64,000 bases of DNA from Tessaracoccus flavus (GTDB taxonomy: Bacteria > Actinomycetota > Actinomycetes > Propionibacteriales > Propionibacteriaceae): positions 2,170,001-2,234,000 of the forward strand of contig NZ_CP019605.1 of assembly GCF_001997295.1 (NCBI RefSeq), read 5' to 3'. How positions within the stretch are numbered: the stretch's first letter is position 1; the number at the start of each line of letters is the position of its first letter. This document shows, in pieces, positions 18,995 to 28,237 of the stretch. Under the pieces are notes generated by a model. The model made no database searches and was not told the DNA's origin. It worked only from the letters and a program-made list of their open reading frames with translations. Both the position numbers and the translations under genes were made by a program.

Positions 18995-20061
18995 GATGCT
19001 TCTCCTTGATGGGTGAGCCAACGACGGAGACCCGCCGCGCACTTGTCGAGGTCGGATGCGGGGCAGAACTCGTCGTCGGAGTGGGCGACGCTGGAGTCGC
19101 CCGGGCCGTAGTTGACGGCGGGGATGCCGAGCGCGCTGAACCGCGACACGTCGGTCCAGCCGTACTTCGGCCGTGCGGGCTCCCCGATCGCGGCGACGAA
19201 CTCCTGGGCCAGCGGGAGGTGGAGGCCCGGCCGGGCAGCCTCGGAGGCGTCCGTCACCTCGAAGTCCTGGTGGGGGAACCAGTCGCGCAGGCGGGCGACG
19301 GCGTCGTCGACCGTCTTGTCGGGCGCGAAGCGGTAGTTGATCTGGACGGTCGCCGAAGGTGGGATCACGTTGCTCGCCATCCCGCCAGTGATGCCCACAG
19401 CGTTGAGGCCTTCCCGGAAGACGAGCCCCTCCACCTCGATCTCCTCGGACTCGTACCCTGCAAGGGTCTCCAGGACGGGCGCCAGATCATGGATCGCGTT
19501 GTGGCCCATCCAGGCGCGGGCGCTGTGTGCCGCGACCCCGAGCGTCGTCAGTTCGATCCGGATGGTCCCCTGGCACCCGCCCTCGATCTGGGCGCTGGTG
19601 GGCTCCATCAGCACGGCGAACGCCCCCTCGATGAGGTCTGGCCGGTTGCGGGAGAGCCGTCCCAGCCCGTTGAGCGTGGCCGCCACCTCCTCGTGGTCGT
19701 AGAAGATCCACGTGATGTCGCGGTTCGGTTCGGCGAGTTCCTCCGCCAGCGCCAGCATGACGGTCACCCCGCCCTTCATGTCGCAGGCGCCCCTGCCCCA
19801 CACCCGGGGCCCGTCCTCGTGCTCCACGATGCGCGAGGGGAGGTTGCCCGCGACCGGCACAGTGTCGAGATGGCCCGCGATGACCACACGCTCGGCCCGC
19901 CCGAGGGTGGTCCGCGCGACCACGCAATCGCCGTCGCGGTGCAGAGTCAGGTGCGGCAGCCGCCCCAGTCTGGCCTCGACGAGATCGGCCAGCGCACGTT
20001 CGTTGCCCGAGACGGACTCGACGTCCATGATCTGCTGCATCAGCGCGATAAGGTCAGACAT
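18991..20061 (-). CDS. dapE: Succinyl-diaminopimelate desuccinylase
   Basis: DapE is the zinc amidase that removes succinate from N-succinyl-LL-diaminopimelate. The 356-residue M20 peptidase-fold protein has the metal ligands and catalytic residues in order: His64 and Asp66 (AGHLDTVP), Asp94 (GACDMKGG), Glu124-Glu125 (YDHEEVA), and a C-terminal His in SSVAHSDDEF. The lid domain lies between. A TAGGCT -10 box is 7 nt upstream of the ATG. The stop overlaps the LOG gene start. With dapA, dapD and dapC it gives the succinylase route to peptidoglycan and lysine. Confidence 0.95.
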   Translation of the reverse strand: MSDLIALMQQIMDVESVSGNERALADLVEARLGRLPHLTLHRDGDCVVARTTLGRAERVVIAGHLDTVPVAGNLPSRIVEHEDGPRVWGRGACDMKGGVTVMLALAEELAEPNRDITWIFYDHEEVAATLNGLGRLSRNRPDLIEGAFAVLMEPTSAQIEGGCQGTIRIELTTLGVAAHSARAWMGHNAIHDLAPVLETLAGYESEEIEVEGLVFREGLNAVGITGGMASNVIPPSATVQINYRFAPDKTVDDAVARLRDWFPHQDFEVTDASEAARPGLHLPLAQEFVAAIGEPARPKYGWTDVSRFSALGIPAVNYGPGDSSVAHSDDEFCPASDLDKCAAGLRRWLTHQGEAS

Positions 20062-20068
20062 GGGGTCG

Positions 20069-20074
20069 AGCCTA
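20069..20074 (-). promoter_or_regulatory. -10 box of dapE
   Basis: TAGGCT on the minus strand is 7 nt before the dapE ATG, consistent with a leaderless dapE-LOG transcript. Confidence 0.5.
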
Positions 20075-20104
20075 GTGGGTCCGATGCGCGGGTTCGCTGA
20101 CCGG

Positions 20105-20947
20105 TCAGGTCAGCCGGGTCATCTCGACCGACACGTACATCTCCGACCCCCCGGACCCGGTGTAGATGCCCTTGAGGGGAGGCACGTCCGAGTAGTCGCG
20201 TCCGAACCCGACCTCGACGTGGGATCCCCGCGGCTCGGCCTGGCTCGTCGGGTCGAAGCCCAGCCACTCGCCGTCGAAGTACTGGATCCAGGCGTGTGAC
20301 TCGCCGACCATGGCTTCTCCCAGCTCCGGATCGGTCCGTTGGACCACGTACCCCGAGACGTAGCGCGCCGGGACGCCGATGGAGCGTAGCCCGCCCAGCG
20401 TCAGGTGGGCCAGGTCCTGGCACACGCCGGCCCCGGCGTCCCACACCTCGCCGGCGAGGGTGTGCACCTGCGTGACCCCCGGCACATACCCGACGCGGTC
20501 GCGCAGGCGTCGCGTGAGTTCCACGACGGCGTCGCCCGGGGTCGCGGCCGACCGCCGGACACTCTCCGCGACCCGCGCCACGTCCCGGTGGGGACGCACG
20601 TAGCTGGTCTGGGTGAGGAACTCCACGTAACGATCCCGGAGATCGGGGTCGGAGAGGCCCTCCCAGCCGATCGGCTCGGTGGCACGCTCGACCTCGTGGA
20701 TGTCGACGGTCGACGTGGCCACGACGCTCAGCTCGGAGTGGCGCTCGTGCACTTCGAACGCCACCGCCGACGTGCCCCAGTAGTCGCGGTAGGCATGTGT
20801 CCAGGCGACGGGACTGATGTCCAGCCGGCTGGACAGCACGAGTTGGCGACGGCTCGTCAGCGGCGTCATCCGTGCCTCGTTGAACGAGTCCGTGGCGCCG
20901 CCGCCGTAGCGGTAGCCCGTCGTGTGGACGATCCGGTACTGGCTCAC
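20105..20947 (-). CDS. Transglutaminase-like protein of the ATP-grasp / alpha-E system
   Basis: The 280-residue protein has an N-terminal bacterial transglutaminase-associated beta domain (YRIVHTTGYRYGG) and a papain-like transglutaminase core. The triad is visible as Cys in GAGVCQDLAHL, His in ESHAWIQYFDGEW and Asp in GFDPTSQ. It may act as a peptidase or transamidase rather than a cross-linker. GTG at 20947 overlaps the stop of the alpha-E gene as GTGA. The order ATP-grasp, alpha-E, transglutaminase on one strand is a conserved but biochemically unassigned actinobacterial module, thought to make or modify a peptide. Confidence 0.9.
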   Translation of the reverse strand: MSQYRIVHTTGYRYGGGATDSFNEARMTPLTSRRQLVLSSRLDISPVAWTHAYRDYWGTSAVAFEVHERHSELSVVATSTVDIHEVERATEPIGWEGLSDPDLRDRYVEFLTQTSYVRPHRDVARVAESVRRSAATPGDAVVELTRRLRDRVGYVPGVTQVHTLAGEVWDAGAGVCQDLAHLTLGGLRSIGVPARYVSGYVVQRTDPELGEAMVGESHAWIQYFDGEWLGFDPTSQAEPRGSHVEVGFGRDYSDVPPLKGIYTGSGGSEMYVSVEMTRLT

Positions 20948-21864
20948 CAGGCACCCCCAACCCACTCCGCAGCCGCGGAGCCCTCGAAGTATCGAACGGA
21001 GACGGCCTGCGTCGTCTGGGAGCAGACCACCTGGAGCTTCCCCATCTGCTCCGGCAGCTCGGAGAGGATCTCGTCAGGGGGCAGGAACTCCAGCGACGCC
21101 CTCGCAGCGCCGAGTAGACGAGCCGCGGGGTCGTCGGGCCGGATCCGTTGGTTGCCCGGGCCGAGCTGGGTGAGCGCGTCGACGGCGCTGCCCAGCGTGT
21201 AGATGAGCGAACGCGGGAACAGCCGGTCGAGGATGAGGAACTCCGCGGCGTCGCGCTCGGACGCCAGCGCCCCGTAGCGCTGGACGAAGGCGTGGTGTGC
21301 GCCGCAGCCGCTCAACACGTGGTCCCAGGCCCGCGGTGAGTTCCTGGCGAGCGACGGTGTTGAGAGCAGCCTGCTGGTCATGTCGATGCGCTCGATGCTC
21401 CGCCCCAGGGTGAGGAAGAGCCAACCCTCGTCGTGGCTCATCGTGTTGTCGGCGAGCCCCGAGATGACCGCGCAGCGTTCCCGCACGAACTTGAACATCG
21501 AGGCGGGCCGCATGCGCTGGAGCCGCCCCCCGCGGATGGCCAGCCACGTGGTGTTGATGGACTCCCACACCTCCGTCGAGACGGTCTCGCGTGCGCGCCG
21601 GGCCGCCTCCCGCGCCTGACCGAATGCGTTGACGAAGCTGACGGGGGACTTCTCGTCGTAGCAGAGGTAGGTGAGCACGTCGGGCTCCTCCTCCTCGACG
21701 GCCCGGCCCATGAGCAGCAGCAGGTCTCGCGCGGCCTGCGCGTGGTCGACGGTGGGGTCGTCGAGCAGCTGGTGCTGGTGCACCTCGACGATCCGCCCAG
21801 TGTCCTCAGCCCGCTCAAGGTAGCGGCCGATCCAGAACAGGGATTCGGCGATACGGCTCAGCAT
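20944..21864 (-). CDS. Alpha-E domain protein
   Basis: The 306-residue all-helical protein starts MLSRIAESLFWIGRYLERAE, the standard opening of the alpha-E family, and continues with GGRLQRMRPASMFKFVRERC and DEGWLFLTLGRSIERIDMTS. Conserved Arg/Glu-rich helices suggest a scaffold or partner for the ATP-grasp enzyme; no activity is established. The frame is open upstream, but this ATG is the family start and it overlaps the ATP-grasp stop by 7 nt. It is followed by the transglutaminase gene with a 4-nt overlap. Confidence 0.9.
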   Translation of the reverse strand: MLSRIAESLFWIGRYLERAEDTGRIVEVHQHQLLDDPTVDHAQAARDLLLLMGRAVEEEEPDVLTYLCYDEKSPVSFVNAFGQAREAARRARETVSTEVWESINTTWLAIRGGRLQRMRPASMFKFVRERCAVISGLADNTMSHDEGWLFLTLGRSIERIDMTSRLLSTPSLARNSPRAWDHVLSGCGAHHAFVQRYGALASERDAAEFLILDRLFPRSLIYTLGSAVDALTQLGPGNQRIRPDDPAARLLGAARASLEFLPPDEILSELPEQMGKLQVVCSQTTQAVSVRYFEGSAAAEWVGGAW

Positions 21865-23429
21865 GACGCCTCCCCGGGCTGGTTCTGCTGTTGCTGTTCG
21901 TGCTGATGCCGGATCACGCGGTCGATGACCTGCTCCGACAGCGGGACCGAGACCGACCGCGGAGTCGGCTGCTTCGTGCGCCGTCGCTCGGTCGGTCTGC
22001 CGTCGTGCAGCACCCACGTGTCCTTCGACCCGCCGCCCTGCGACGAGTTGACGATGAGCTCACCCTCGGGCAGCGCCACGCGGGTGAGCCCGCCGGGCAG
22101 GACGAAGATGTCACTGCCCGAATTGACGACGAACGGCCTGAGGTCGACGTGCCGGGGCCGGAGCTTGCCGTCGATCATCGTCGGCACCGTGGAGAGCTGC
22201 ACCACCGGCTGGGCGATCCAGCCGCGCGCGTCCTTGAGGATCTGGCGTCGGAGACGTTCCAACTCCTCCGCGCTGGCCCGCGGTCCGATGACGATGCCCT
22301 TGCCGCCCGAACCGTCGACGGGCTTGACCACGAGTTCGGCCAGGCGGTCGAGGACTTCCTCGCGGGCCGCCGCCTCCTCGAGCCGCCAGGTGTCGACGCT
22401 CGCGAGGATCGGGTCCTCGCCGAGGTAGAAGCGGATGAGGTCGGGGAGGTAGGTGTAGACCAGCTTGTCATCGGCCACCCCGTTGCCGACGGCGTTCGCG
22501 ATCGTCACGTTGCCGGCCCTGGCCGCGTTGAGCAGACCGGCGCAGCCGAGCAGCGAGTCGGCCCGGAACACGGCCGGGTCCAGGAATTCGTCGTCGATGC
22601 GGCGGTAGATGACGTGCACGGGGCGGAGCCCTCGGGTGGTACGGAGCGACACGTGACCGCCGTGCGCCACGAGGTCGCGCCCCTCCACGAGCTCGACGCC
22701 CATCATCCGCGCCAGCATCGCGTGCTCGAAGTAGGCGGAGTTGTAGACCCCTGGGGTAAGGACGACGACGGTCGGGTCGGACACGCCCGACGGCGCAGCC
22801 GCCCGGAGCGCCTTCAGCAGTTCCGACGGGTAGTTCTCGACGGGCCGGATGCGGTGCCTGGACGCAACCTCCGGCAGCGCCGCGTTGATGGCTCGTCGGT
22901 TGGTCATGACGTAGCTGACCCCGGACGGGGAGCGGACGTTGTCCTCGAGCACCCTGTAGACGCCGTCGTTGCCGCGGATGAGGTCGATGCCCGCCACGTG
23001 GACCCGCACGCCGTTGGCCGTGGTGATGCCCGCCATCACCCTGTGGAAATGAGGCGACGACGCCACGACGTGGCGCGGAATGACGCCTTCTGAGAAACAG
23101 CGCCCCTCGGTGTAGATGTCGTCGAGGAAGGCCTCCATCGCGAGCACGCGCTGCTTGCTGCCCGCCTCGATGTGCGCAAACTCGTCGGCCTGCATGACGC
23201 GGGGGACGACGTCGAGGGGGAACGGACGTTCCTCCCCACCGATGTCGAAAGTGACGCCCTGGTCGATGTACGACGAGCTGAGGTACTCGGCGCGCGAGCG
23301 CACCTCGTCCAGTCCTAGTCTCTCGAGGCCGTCCGCCACCGTGCGCTGCGCGGACCTGACGCCGTCGGGCCCCACCATCTCGTCATAGGCCGACTGGCCA
23401 CGCGGGTAGTCGTCGAACAGCACACTCAT
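21858..23429 (-). CDS. Circularly permuted ATP-grasp protein (type 2)
   Basis: The 523-residue protein is of the circularly permuted ATP-grasp group, related to peptide-bond-forming carboxylate-amine ligases. It has the typical opening YDEMVGPDGVRSAQRTV, an ATP-grasp glycine-rich loop VVKPVDGSGGKGIVIGPRA, and the DLRPFVVNSGSDIFVLPGGL region near the C-terminus. It is the first gene of a three-gene unit with alpha-E and transglutaminase, with overlapping reading frames throughout. The substrate is unknown. A TAGCCT -10 box is 7 nt upstream of the ATG. Confidence 0.92.
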   Translation of the reverse strand: MSVLFDDYPRGQSAYDEMVGPDGVRSAQRTVADGLERLGLDEVRSRAEYLSSSYIDQGVTFDIGGEERPFPLDVVPRVMQADEFAHIEAGSKQRVLAMEAFLDDIYTEGRCFSEGVIPRHVVASSPHFHRVMAGITTANGVRVHVAGIDLIRGNDGVYRVLEDNVRSPSGVSYVMTNRRAINAALPEVASRHRIRPVENYPSELLKALRAAAPSGVSDPTVVVLTPGVYNSAYFEHAMLARMMGVELVEGRDLVAHGGHVSLRTTRGLRPVHVIYRRIDDEFLDPAVFRADSLLGCAGLLNAARAGNVTIANAVGNGVADDKLVYTYLPDLIRFYLGEDPILASVDTWRLEEAAAREEVLDRLAELVVKPVDGSGGKGIVIGPRASAEELERLRRQILKDARGWIAQPVVQLSTVPTMIDGKLRPRHVDLRPFVVNSGSDIFVLPGGLTRVALPEGELIVNSSQGGGSKDTWVLHDGRPTERRRTKQPTPRSVSVPLSEQVIDRVIRHQHEQQQQNQPGEASC

Positions 23430-23436
23430 GGGGTCA

Positions 23437-23442
23437 AGGCTA
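23437..23442 (-). promoter_or_regulatory. -10 box of the ATP-grasp operon
   Basis: TAGCCT on the minus strand is 7 nt before the ATG and overlaps the stop region of trhO. Confidence 0.45.
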
Positions 23443-24342
23443 TTGGGTCGGGGCGGGTCCGTGGGCGTTGCAGTCCACCGGCCGCTCGCCGCACCGGTCG
23501 CAGGTCACCAGCCTGGACCGGCAGGAGAGGTCGGCGCAGTTCTGCAGCCGCGACGTCGGCGCGCCGCAGGCATGACAGGTGCCGATCGGAGTGGAGCCCG
23601 GCACCTGCATCACCTCGCGCCCGTCGAACACCGCGAGGTCTCCCTTCCAGAGAGACGACGAGCCGAAACGCTCCAGGTAGCGCGCGACGCCGCCGTGCAG
23701 TTGGTAGACCTCGGCGAAGCCCCTGTCCTTCATGAGCTTGCTCAGCACCTCGCAGCGCACGCCGCCCGTGCAGTACGTCACGATCGGGCGATCCTTCAGA
23801 TGGTCGTACTTGCCCGAATCAAGCTCGGCCAGGAAGTCGTGGGTGTTGTCGACATCCGGTACGACGGCACCGTCGAAACGGCCCACCTCGGCCTCCACGC
23901 GGTTACGGCCGTCGAAGAACACGACCTCGGCGTTCGACGATGCCAGATCGTCGACCTGCTCCGGTGTGAGCCGCTCTCCCCCGCCGACCACTCCCTCTGG
24001 CCCGACGACGACGTCGCCGGGCGTCCCGAACGCCACGAGTTCGGGGCGGGTCTTGACGCTCAGGCGCGGAAAGTCGAGCGACCGGCCCTCGTCGTCCAGC
24101 GACGTCCCCTCCGACCACTTCTCGTCCAGCTCCCGGAACGGCCCGTACTGCTTGGTCGCGCGTAGGTAGGCCTTGCAGGCGTCCAGCTCGCCGCCGAGCG
24201 TGGCGTTGATCCCGTGAGGGGCAACGATGACGCGACCGCGCAGTTTGAGCCGGGTGCAGAGCTCAAGTTGCCACAGCTTCACCGCTTCGGGGTCAGCAAG
24301 CGGGACGAAGCGGTAGAAGAGGAGGATCTTGGCCACGGACAC
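23440..24342 (-). CDS. trhO: tRNA uridine(34) hydroxylase TrhO (rhodanese domain)
   Basis: TrhO makes 5-hydroxyuridine at the wobble base of several tRNAs using oxygen. The 300-residue protein has the N-terminal acylphosphatase-like part (VIVAPHGINATLGG) and a rhodanese domain with catalytic Cys191 in YCTGGVRCE. The C-terminal cysteine-rich tail (CHACG, CRSR, CDRCG), seen in the family, probably binds metal. A TAGACT -10 box is 6 nt upstream of the GTG. Its stop is 10 nt from the ATP-grasp start. It is divergent from dapD. Confidence 0.93.
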   Translation of the reverse strand: MSVAKILLFYRFVPLADPEAVKLWQLELCTRLKLRGRVIVAPHGINATLGGELDACKAYLRATKQYGPFRELDEKWSEGTSLDDEGRSLDFPRLSVKTRPELVAFGTPGDVVVGPEGVVGGGERLTPEQVDDLASSNAEVVFFDGRNRVEAEVGRFDGAVVPDVDNTHDFLAELDSGKYDHLKDRPIVTYCTGGVRCEVLSKLMKDRGFAEVYQLHGGVARYLERFGSSSLWKGDLAVFDGREVMQVPGSTPIGTCHACGAPTSRLQNCADLSCRSRLVTCDRCGERPVDCNAHGPAPTQ

Positions 24343-24348
24343 CTGCCG

Positions 24349-24354
24349 AGTCTA
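24349..24354 (-). promoter_or_regulatory. -10 box of trhO
   Basis: TAGACT on the minus strand lies 6 nt before the trhO GTG. Confidence 0.5.
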
Positions 24355-24422
24355 GGGAATCTCCCGAGCCCAGGCCCGTCACCGCTGGGGCAGACAGAGG
24401 TGTCGAGGTCGGCCCGGGCGTC

Positions 24423-24428
24423 TAGACT
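24423..24428 (+). promoter_or_regulatory. -10 box of dapD
   Basis: TAGACT is 8 nt before the ATG at 24437. It overlaps the in-frame TTG at 24428, so the ATG must be the start. Confidence 0.5.
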
Positions 24429-24436
24429 TGGCGACC

Positions 24437-25363
24437 ATGACCACCAGAACTGCCTGGGCCTGGGGCCTGGCCACCGTGCACACCACCGGCTCCGTCCTGG
24501 ACGCCTGGTTCCCCGAGCCGCAGCTCGGGTCAGACGTCACCGACGAGCCGAACTCGCTGCTGACCGAGGCCCAGTTCGTCGACGAGATCCGCCAGGTCGA
24601 GACCAAGGTAGTCCGGGTGGAGATCGAGCTGGACGAGGCCCCCGCGACCGTCGAGGACGCCTACCTCCGCCTCCACCTGCTGAGCGCGCGCCTCGTCGAG
24701 CCTCACGGGCTCAACCTCACCGGCATCTTCGGGATCCTCCCGAACAACGCCTGGACCACCGCCGGACCCGTGCGCATCGGCGACATCCCCCGGGTCCGGC
24801 TGCTCCTCGGAGCCAGGGGCCAGCAGCTCACCGTCTACGGCATCGACAAGTTCCCCCGCATGGTGGACTACATCGCGCCGAGCGGAGTGCGGATCGCCGA
24901 CGCCGACCGTGTGCGGCTGGGAGCCCATCTCGCCGAGGGCACCACCGTCATGCACGAGGGCTTCGTCAACTTCAACGCCGGCACCCTCGGCACCTCCATG
25001 GTGGAGGGTCGCATCTCCGCCGGGGTCGTCGTCGCCGACGGTACCGACGTGGGGGGCGGTGCCTCGATCATGGGCACTCTCTCGGGCGGCGGCCAGGAAG
25101 TCATCCGGCTCGGGGAACGCTGCCTGCTCGGCGCCAACTCGGGTGTCGGCATCTCGCTGGGCGACGACTGCGTGGTCGAGGCCGGCCTGTACGTCACCGC
25201 CGGCACGAAGGTCGAGCTGTCGGACGGGCGTGTGGTCAAGGCGCGCGAGCTCAGCGGCCAGAACGACCTGCTGTTCCTCCGCGACTCGCAGACGGGCAAG
25301 GTGGTCGCCCGCCACCGTCGCGGCTCGAAGGTCGAGCTCAACTCAGAGCTGCACGCCAACTGA
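24437..25363 (+). CDS. dapD: Tetrahydrodipicolinate N-succinyltransferase
   Basis: DapD transfers succinyl from succinyl-CoA to tetrahydrodipicolinate, the step before DapC and DapE. The 308-residue protein is of the long actinobacterial DapD type. It has an N-terminal domain to about residue 130 and a left-handed beta-helix with hexapeptide repeats ([60 protein letters not shown]). The stop overlaps the next start as TGATG. The trhO and dapD promoters lie back to back in 94 nt. Confidence 0.95.
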   Translation: MTTRTAWAWGLATVHTTGSVLDAWFPEPQLGSDVTDEPNSLLTEAQFVDEIRQVETKVVRVEIELDEAPATVEDAYLRLHLLSARLVEPHGLNLTGIFGILPNNAWTTAGPVRIGDIPRVRLLLGARGQQLTVYGIDKFPRMVDYIAPSGVRIADADRVRLGAHLAEGTTVMHEGFVNFNAGTLGTSMVEGRISAGVVVADGTDVGGGASIMGTLSGGGQEVIRLGERCLLGANSGVGISLGDDCVVEAGLYVTAGTKVELSDGRVVKARELSGQNDLLFLRDSQTGKVVARHRRGSKVELNSELHAN

Positions 25364-26187
25364 TGCGTCGTTCCCTGGTCGTCGCCCTGGCGGCGATCGT
25401 GGCTCTGGCTGCGGTCGGGGTCGTCGCCTGGCAGGCGTACCGCGCCGTCGTCGGCAGCCTCACGCCCCAGACGTGTCGCGTCGTTCTGCCCGACGGAGGG
25501 TCCACCAGCCTGTCCGGTGAGCAGGCGCGCAACGCCGCGATCATCGTGGCCGCCTCCATCGAGCGGGGCCTGCCGGAGCGGGCCGCTGTGGTGGCGCTGG
25601 CCACGGCCTACCAGGAGTCGGACATCAGGAACCTCGACTACGGTGATCGTGACTCTCTCGGGCTGTTCCAGCAGCGGCCCTCCTACGGGTGGGGTACCGA
25701 AGAGCAGATTATGGACCCCTGGTACTCGTCGGGTCGGTTCTACGAGGAGCTCGTCAAGTTCCCCGGCTGGGAGAGCGTCGACGTCAACGACATGGCCCAG
25801 AGGGTTCAGCGCAGCGGGTTCCCCGACGCCTACCGCCAGCACGAGTCGAAGGCGACCGCCGTCGCCGCCGCGCTTCGGGGGTCCGCACCGGAGACACTCA
25901 GCTGCCTGGCCCGCGACGAGAACCCCCCGGATCCCGCCGCCTTCTCCCCCGTGCTCGAGGCGTGGGGTGACCAGGTGACCACAACCGTCGAGGGGGACGT
26001 CGTGACGATCACCGCGTCCTCCGACATCGCGCTGTGGTCGGCCGCCCACCTGGCTCTCGCCAACACCTACGAGTCGGGCCTGACCGCGGCAGTTGTGGGC
26101 GACCGCGAGTGGACGGCATCCGACCACGGCTGGCAACCGGCCGCCACCCCCGCTCCGCCGGGCACCGCAACCCTCACCCTCGGCTAA
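25363..26187 (+). CDS. Exported lysozyme-like protein
   Basis: The 274-residue protein begins with a signal or anchor helix (SLVVALAAIVALAAVGVVAW). A module with a putative catalytic Glu follows (YQESDIRNLDYGDRDSLGLF, then QQRPSYGWGT), resembling the family of actinobacterial proteins with a lytic-transglycosylase-like core. I infer that it acts on peptidoglycan outside the membrane; activity is not proven by sequence. A C-terminal domain (about residues 190-270) is unassigned. The ATG overlaps the dapD stop, so wall precursor synthesis and a wall-acting protein are translationally linked. Confidence 0.7.
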   Translation: MRRSLVVALAAIVALAAVGVVAWQAYRAVVGSLTPQTCRVVLPDGGSTSLSGEQARNAAIIVAASIERGLPERAAVVALATAYQESDIRNLDYGDRDSLGLFQQRPSYGWGTEEQIMDPWYSSGRFYEELVKFPGWESVDVNDMAQRVQRSGFPDAYRQHESKATAVAAALRGSAPETLSCLARDENPPDPAAFSPVLEAWGDQVTTTVEGDVVTITASSDIALWSAAHLALANTYESGLTAAVVGDREWTASDHGWQPAATPAPPGTATLTLG

Positions 26188-26205
26188 CCCTCGCCACATC
26201 TCCCG

Positions 26206-26284
26206 CTCTGAACGGGTCACTTTGGTGACACGCGCGACCATAGTGGTCGTACATGTCGCCAAATGGCACCTCTCGGGACGTGCC
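26206..26284 (+). repeat. Dispersed ~78-bp repeat, copy 1
   Basis: This stretch matches the reverse complement of 60807-60884 with 6 mismatches and one single-base gap. The core contains the palindrome CGACCA-TAG-TGGTCG and, downstream, an ATG that would read MSPNGTSR. It fills most of the gap between two convergent genes. Confidence 0.85.
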
Positions 26285-26296
26285 CACCAGACCAGC

Positions 26297-28237
26297 TCAG
26301 CTGCGCCACGTGTGCCACAGCCGGGCGTACTGGCCGTCCAACTGCATCAGCTCGTCGTGCGAGCCGAGCTCGACGATCCGACCATCCTCGACGACCGCGA
26401 TTCGGTCCGCGTCATGGGCCGTGTGGAGCCGGTGAGCGATCGCGATGACCGCCCGGCCGTCGAGCAGCGCGGACATGGAACCCTCGAGGTGTCGGGCCGA
26501 CGACGGGTCGATCAGCGACGTCGCCTCGTCGAGGACCAGCGTGTGCGGGTCGGCGATCACCAGTCGCGCCAGCGCCACCTGTTGCGCCTGCGCCGGCGTC
26601 AGGTTGGTCTTGCCGTGCCCCAACTGGGCATGGATGCCGCCGGGAAGCTTCGACACCCATCCCCAGGCGTCCACCGCGCGGAGCGCGCGCTCCACCTCGG
26701 CATCCGACGCCGTCGTCTCGCGGGCCAGCACCACGTTGTCGCGGACCGACCCGACGAAGACGTGGTGCTCCTGGGTCACCAGCGCCACCTCGGTGCGCAG
26801 CCGGTCGAGCGGCAGGTCCATGACGTCCACGCCACCCACGGTGACCTCCCCCTGCCGGGGACGGTTCACCCCGGCGACGAGCCGGGCCAACGTCGACTTT
26901 CCCGAGCCGGACGGACCGACCACGGCGAGACGCTCACCCGGCACCAGGTCGACCTGGACGCCGTGCAAGACGTCGACGCCCGGCCGGTATCCGAACCGCA
27001 GGTCGGAGCCGGTCAGCTTGACGCCGTCGGGCAGCGCGTCGCCCGGCGAGCGGTCGTCGTCGACCTCCGCCACGCCGATGAGACGGGCGGTCGCCACCAG
27101 CCCGAGCTGCAGGTGGTCGAGCACCGCGATGACGCGGTCGAGCGGCCCCTGCAGCTGCGACACGTACAGCGAGGCCGCGGTGATCTGACCGATGGTGATG
27201 AGACCGTCCGCATAGCCCCAGGTGCCGATCAGCACGATCCCGACGAGCGGGAGCTGGAACGACACGTCCACCATGCCGAAGAGCAGGTTCCGCAGCGTCA
27301 TCGTGTAGCGCTCGGCCTGTGCCGACACCTCCGTGTCCTCGTCCACCTGACCGACGCGGAGGCCTCCCAATCCGAGGGCCTCGACGGTGCGGGCACCCTC
27401 CACCGTCTCGGTGGTCGTCGTGTTGATCACGGAGTAGGACCGGGACTCGGCGATGTACCCGGCGGTGGCTCGGGAGAGGTAGTACCTGCCACCGACCCAC
27501 ATGATGAGCGCCGTCACGAGCATCGGCAGCGCCAGCAGCCACGAGTTGAGGATCATCGCCACCAACGTCGCGCCGATGAGCACCACCGAGACGACCAGCG
27601 TGGGGATGGCCCAGCGGGCGGCGGTGGCCATGTTCGACACGTCGGAGGTGATCCGGGTGAGCAGGTCTCCCGACCCGGACGACTCGACGTGTCCCAGCGG
27701 CAACCTCAGGACGATGCGGACGATCTCCTCGCGCGCCGCCGCCAGCAGGTCGTAGCCCAACACGGCTGACGCGCGGCGCGCCGCGAACGTCAGCAGCGAG
27801 TGCAGGACGACGACGCCGGCGACGACGACCACCAGCGTGGTCAACCCGTCGAGTGCCAGCCGACCACCGGTGACGCGGTCGATCAGCTGACCCAACAGGT
27901 AGGGCGCGACGAGACCCGCCCCGGCGGCCAGCACGTTGAACGCGATCGCCCACCCGAGGAGTTGGCGCCGGTCCTCGAGGAGACGGCCGAGGAAGCCGAC
28001 GGCGACCTGCGCCGTGGCGACCGGGAATCCCTGGCTGGGCTCCCGCGAGTCCCGCATCGCCTCCTGGGCGTGGCGGGTGCGCTTGTGGTGCCGGTCGACG
28101 AGCGCACGGATGCGACGCCGCGGCCCCACGTCACGCGGCGGCTGCATCTCGGGCCCCACTCGACGCGGGACGGGATCAGAGCGCCAGGTGTCGCTGGACC
28201 CTGGCAGCAGCTCACCGCTGCGATGGGACTGGCTCAT
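26297..28237 (-). CDS. ABC exporter half, subunit with the intact Walker motifs
   Basis: The 646-residue half-transporter has a six-helix type I exporter membrane domain (about residues 70-340) and an ATPase domain. Walker A GPSGSGKST (about residue 440), the Q-loop VTQEHHVF, Walker B TLVLDEATS and the H-loop IAHRL are all present. The signature motif is degenerate: LTPAQAQQ instead of LSGGQRQ. It is the natural partner of the upstream gene, whose defects are complementary. I start at the ATG at 28237, 26 nt inside the preceding gene; the open frame further upstream is antisense-like. Substrate unknown; drug or lipid export is possible. Confidence 0.9.
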   Translation of the reverse strand: MSQSHRSGELLPGSSDTWRSDPVPRRVGPEMQPPRDVGPRRRIRALVDRHHKRTRHAQEAMRDSREPSQGFPVATAQVAVGFLGRLLEDRRQLLGWAIAFNVLAAGAGLVAPYLLGQLIDRVTGGRLALDGLTTLVVVVAGVVVLHSLLTFAARRASAVLGYDLLAAAREEIVRIVLRLPLGHVESSGSGDLLTRITSDVSNMATAARWAIPTLVVSVVLIGATLVAMILNSWLLALPMLVTALIMWVGGRYYLSRATAGYIAESRSYSVINTTTTETVEGARTVEALGLGGLRVGQVDEDTEVSAQAERYTMTLRNLLFGMVDVSFQLPLVGIVLIGTWGYADGLITIGQITAASLYVSQLQGPLDRVIAVLDHLQLGLVATARLIGVAEVDDDRSPGDALPDGVKLTGSDLRFGYRPGVDVLHGVQVDLVPGERLAVVGPSGSGKSTLARLVAGVNRPRQGEVTVGGVDVMDLPLDRLRTEVALVTQEHHVFVGSVRDNVVLARETTASDAEVERALRAVDAWGWVSKLPGGIHAQLGHGKTNLTPAQAQQVALARLVIADPHTLVLDEATSLIDPSSARHLEGSMSALLDGRAVIAIAHRLHTAHDADRIAVVEDGRIVELGSHDELMQLDGQYARLWHTWRS

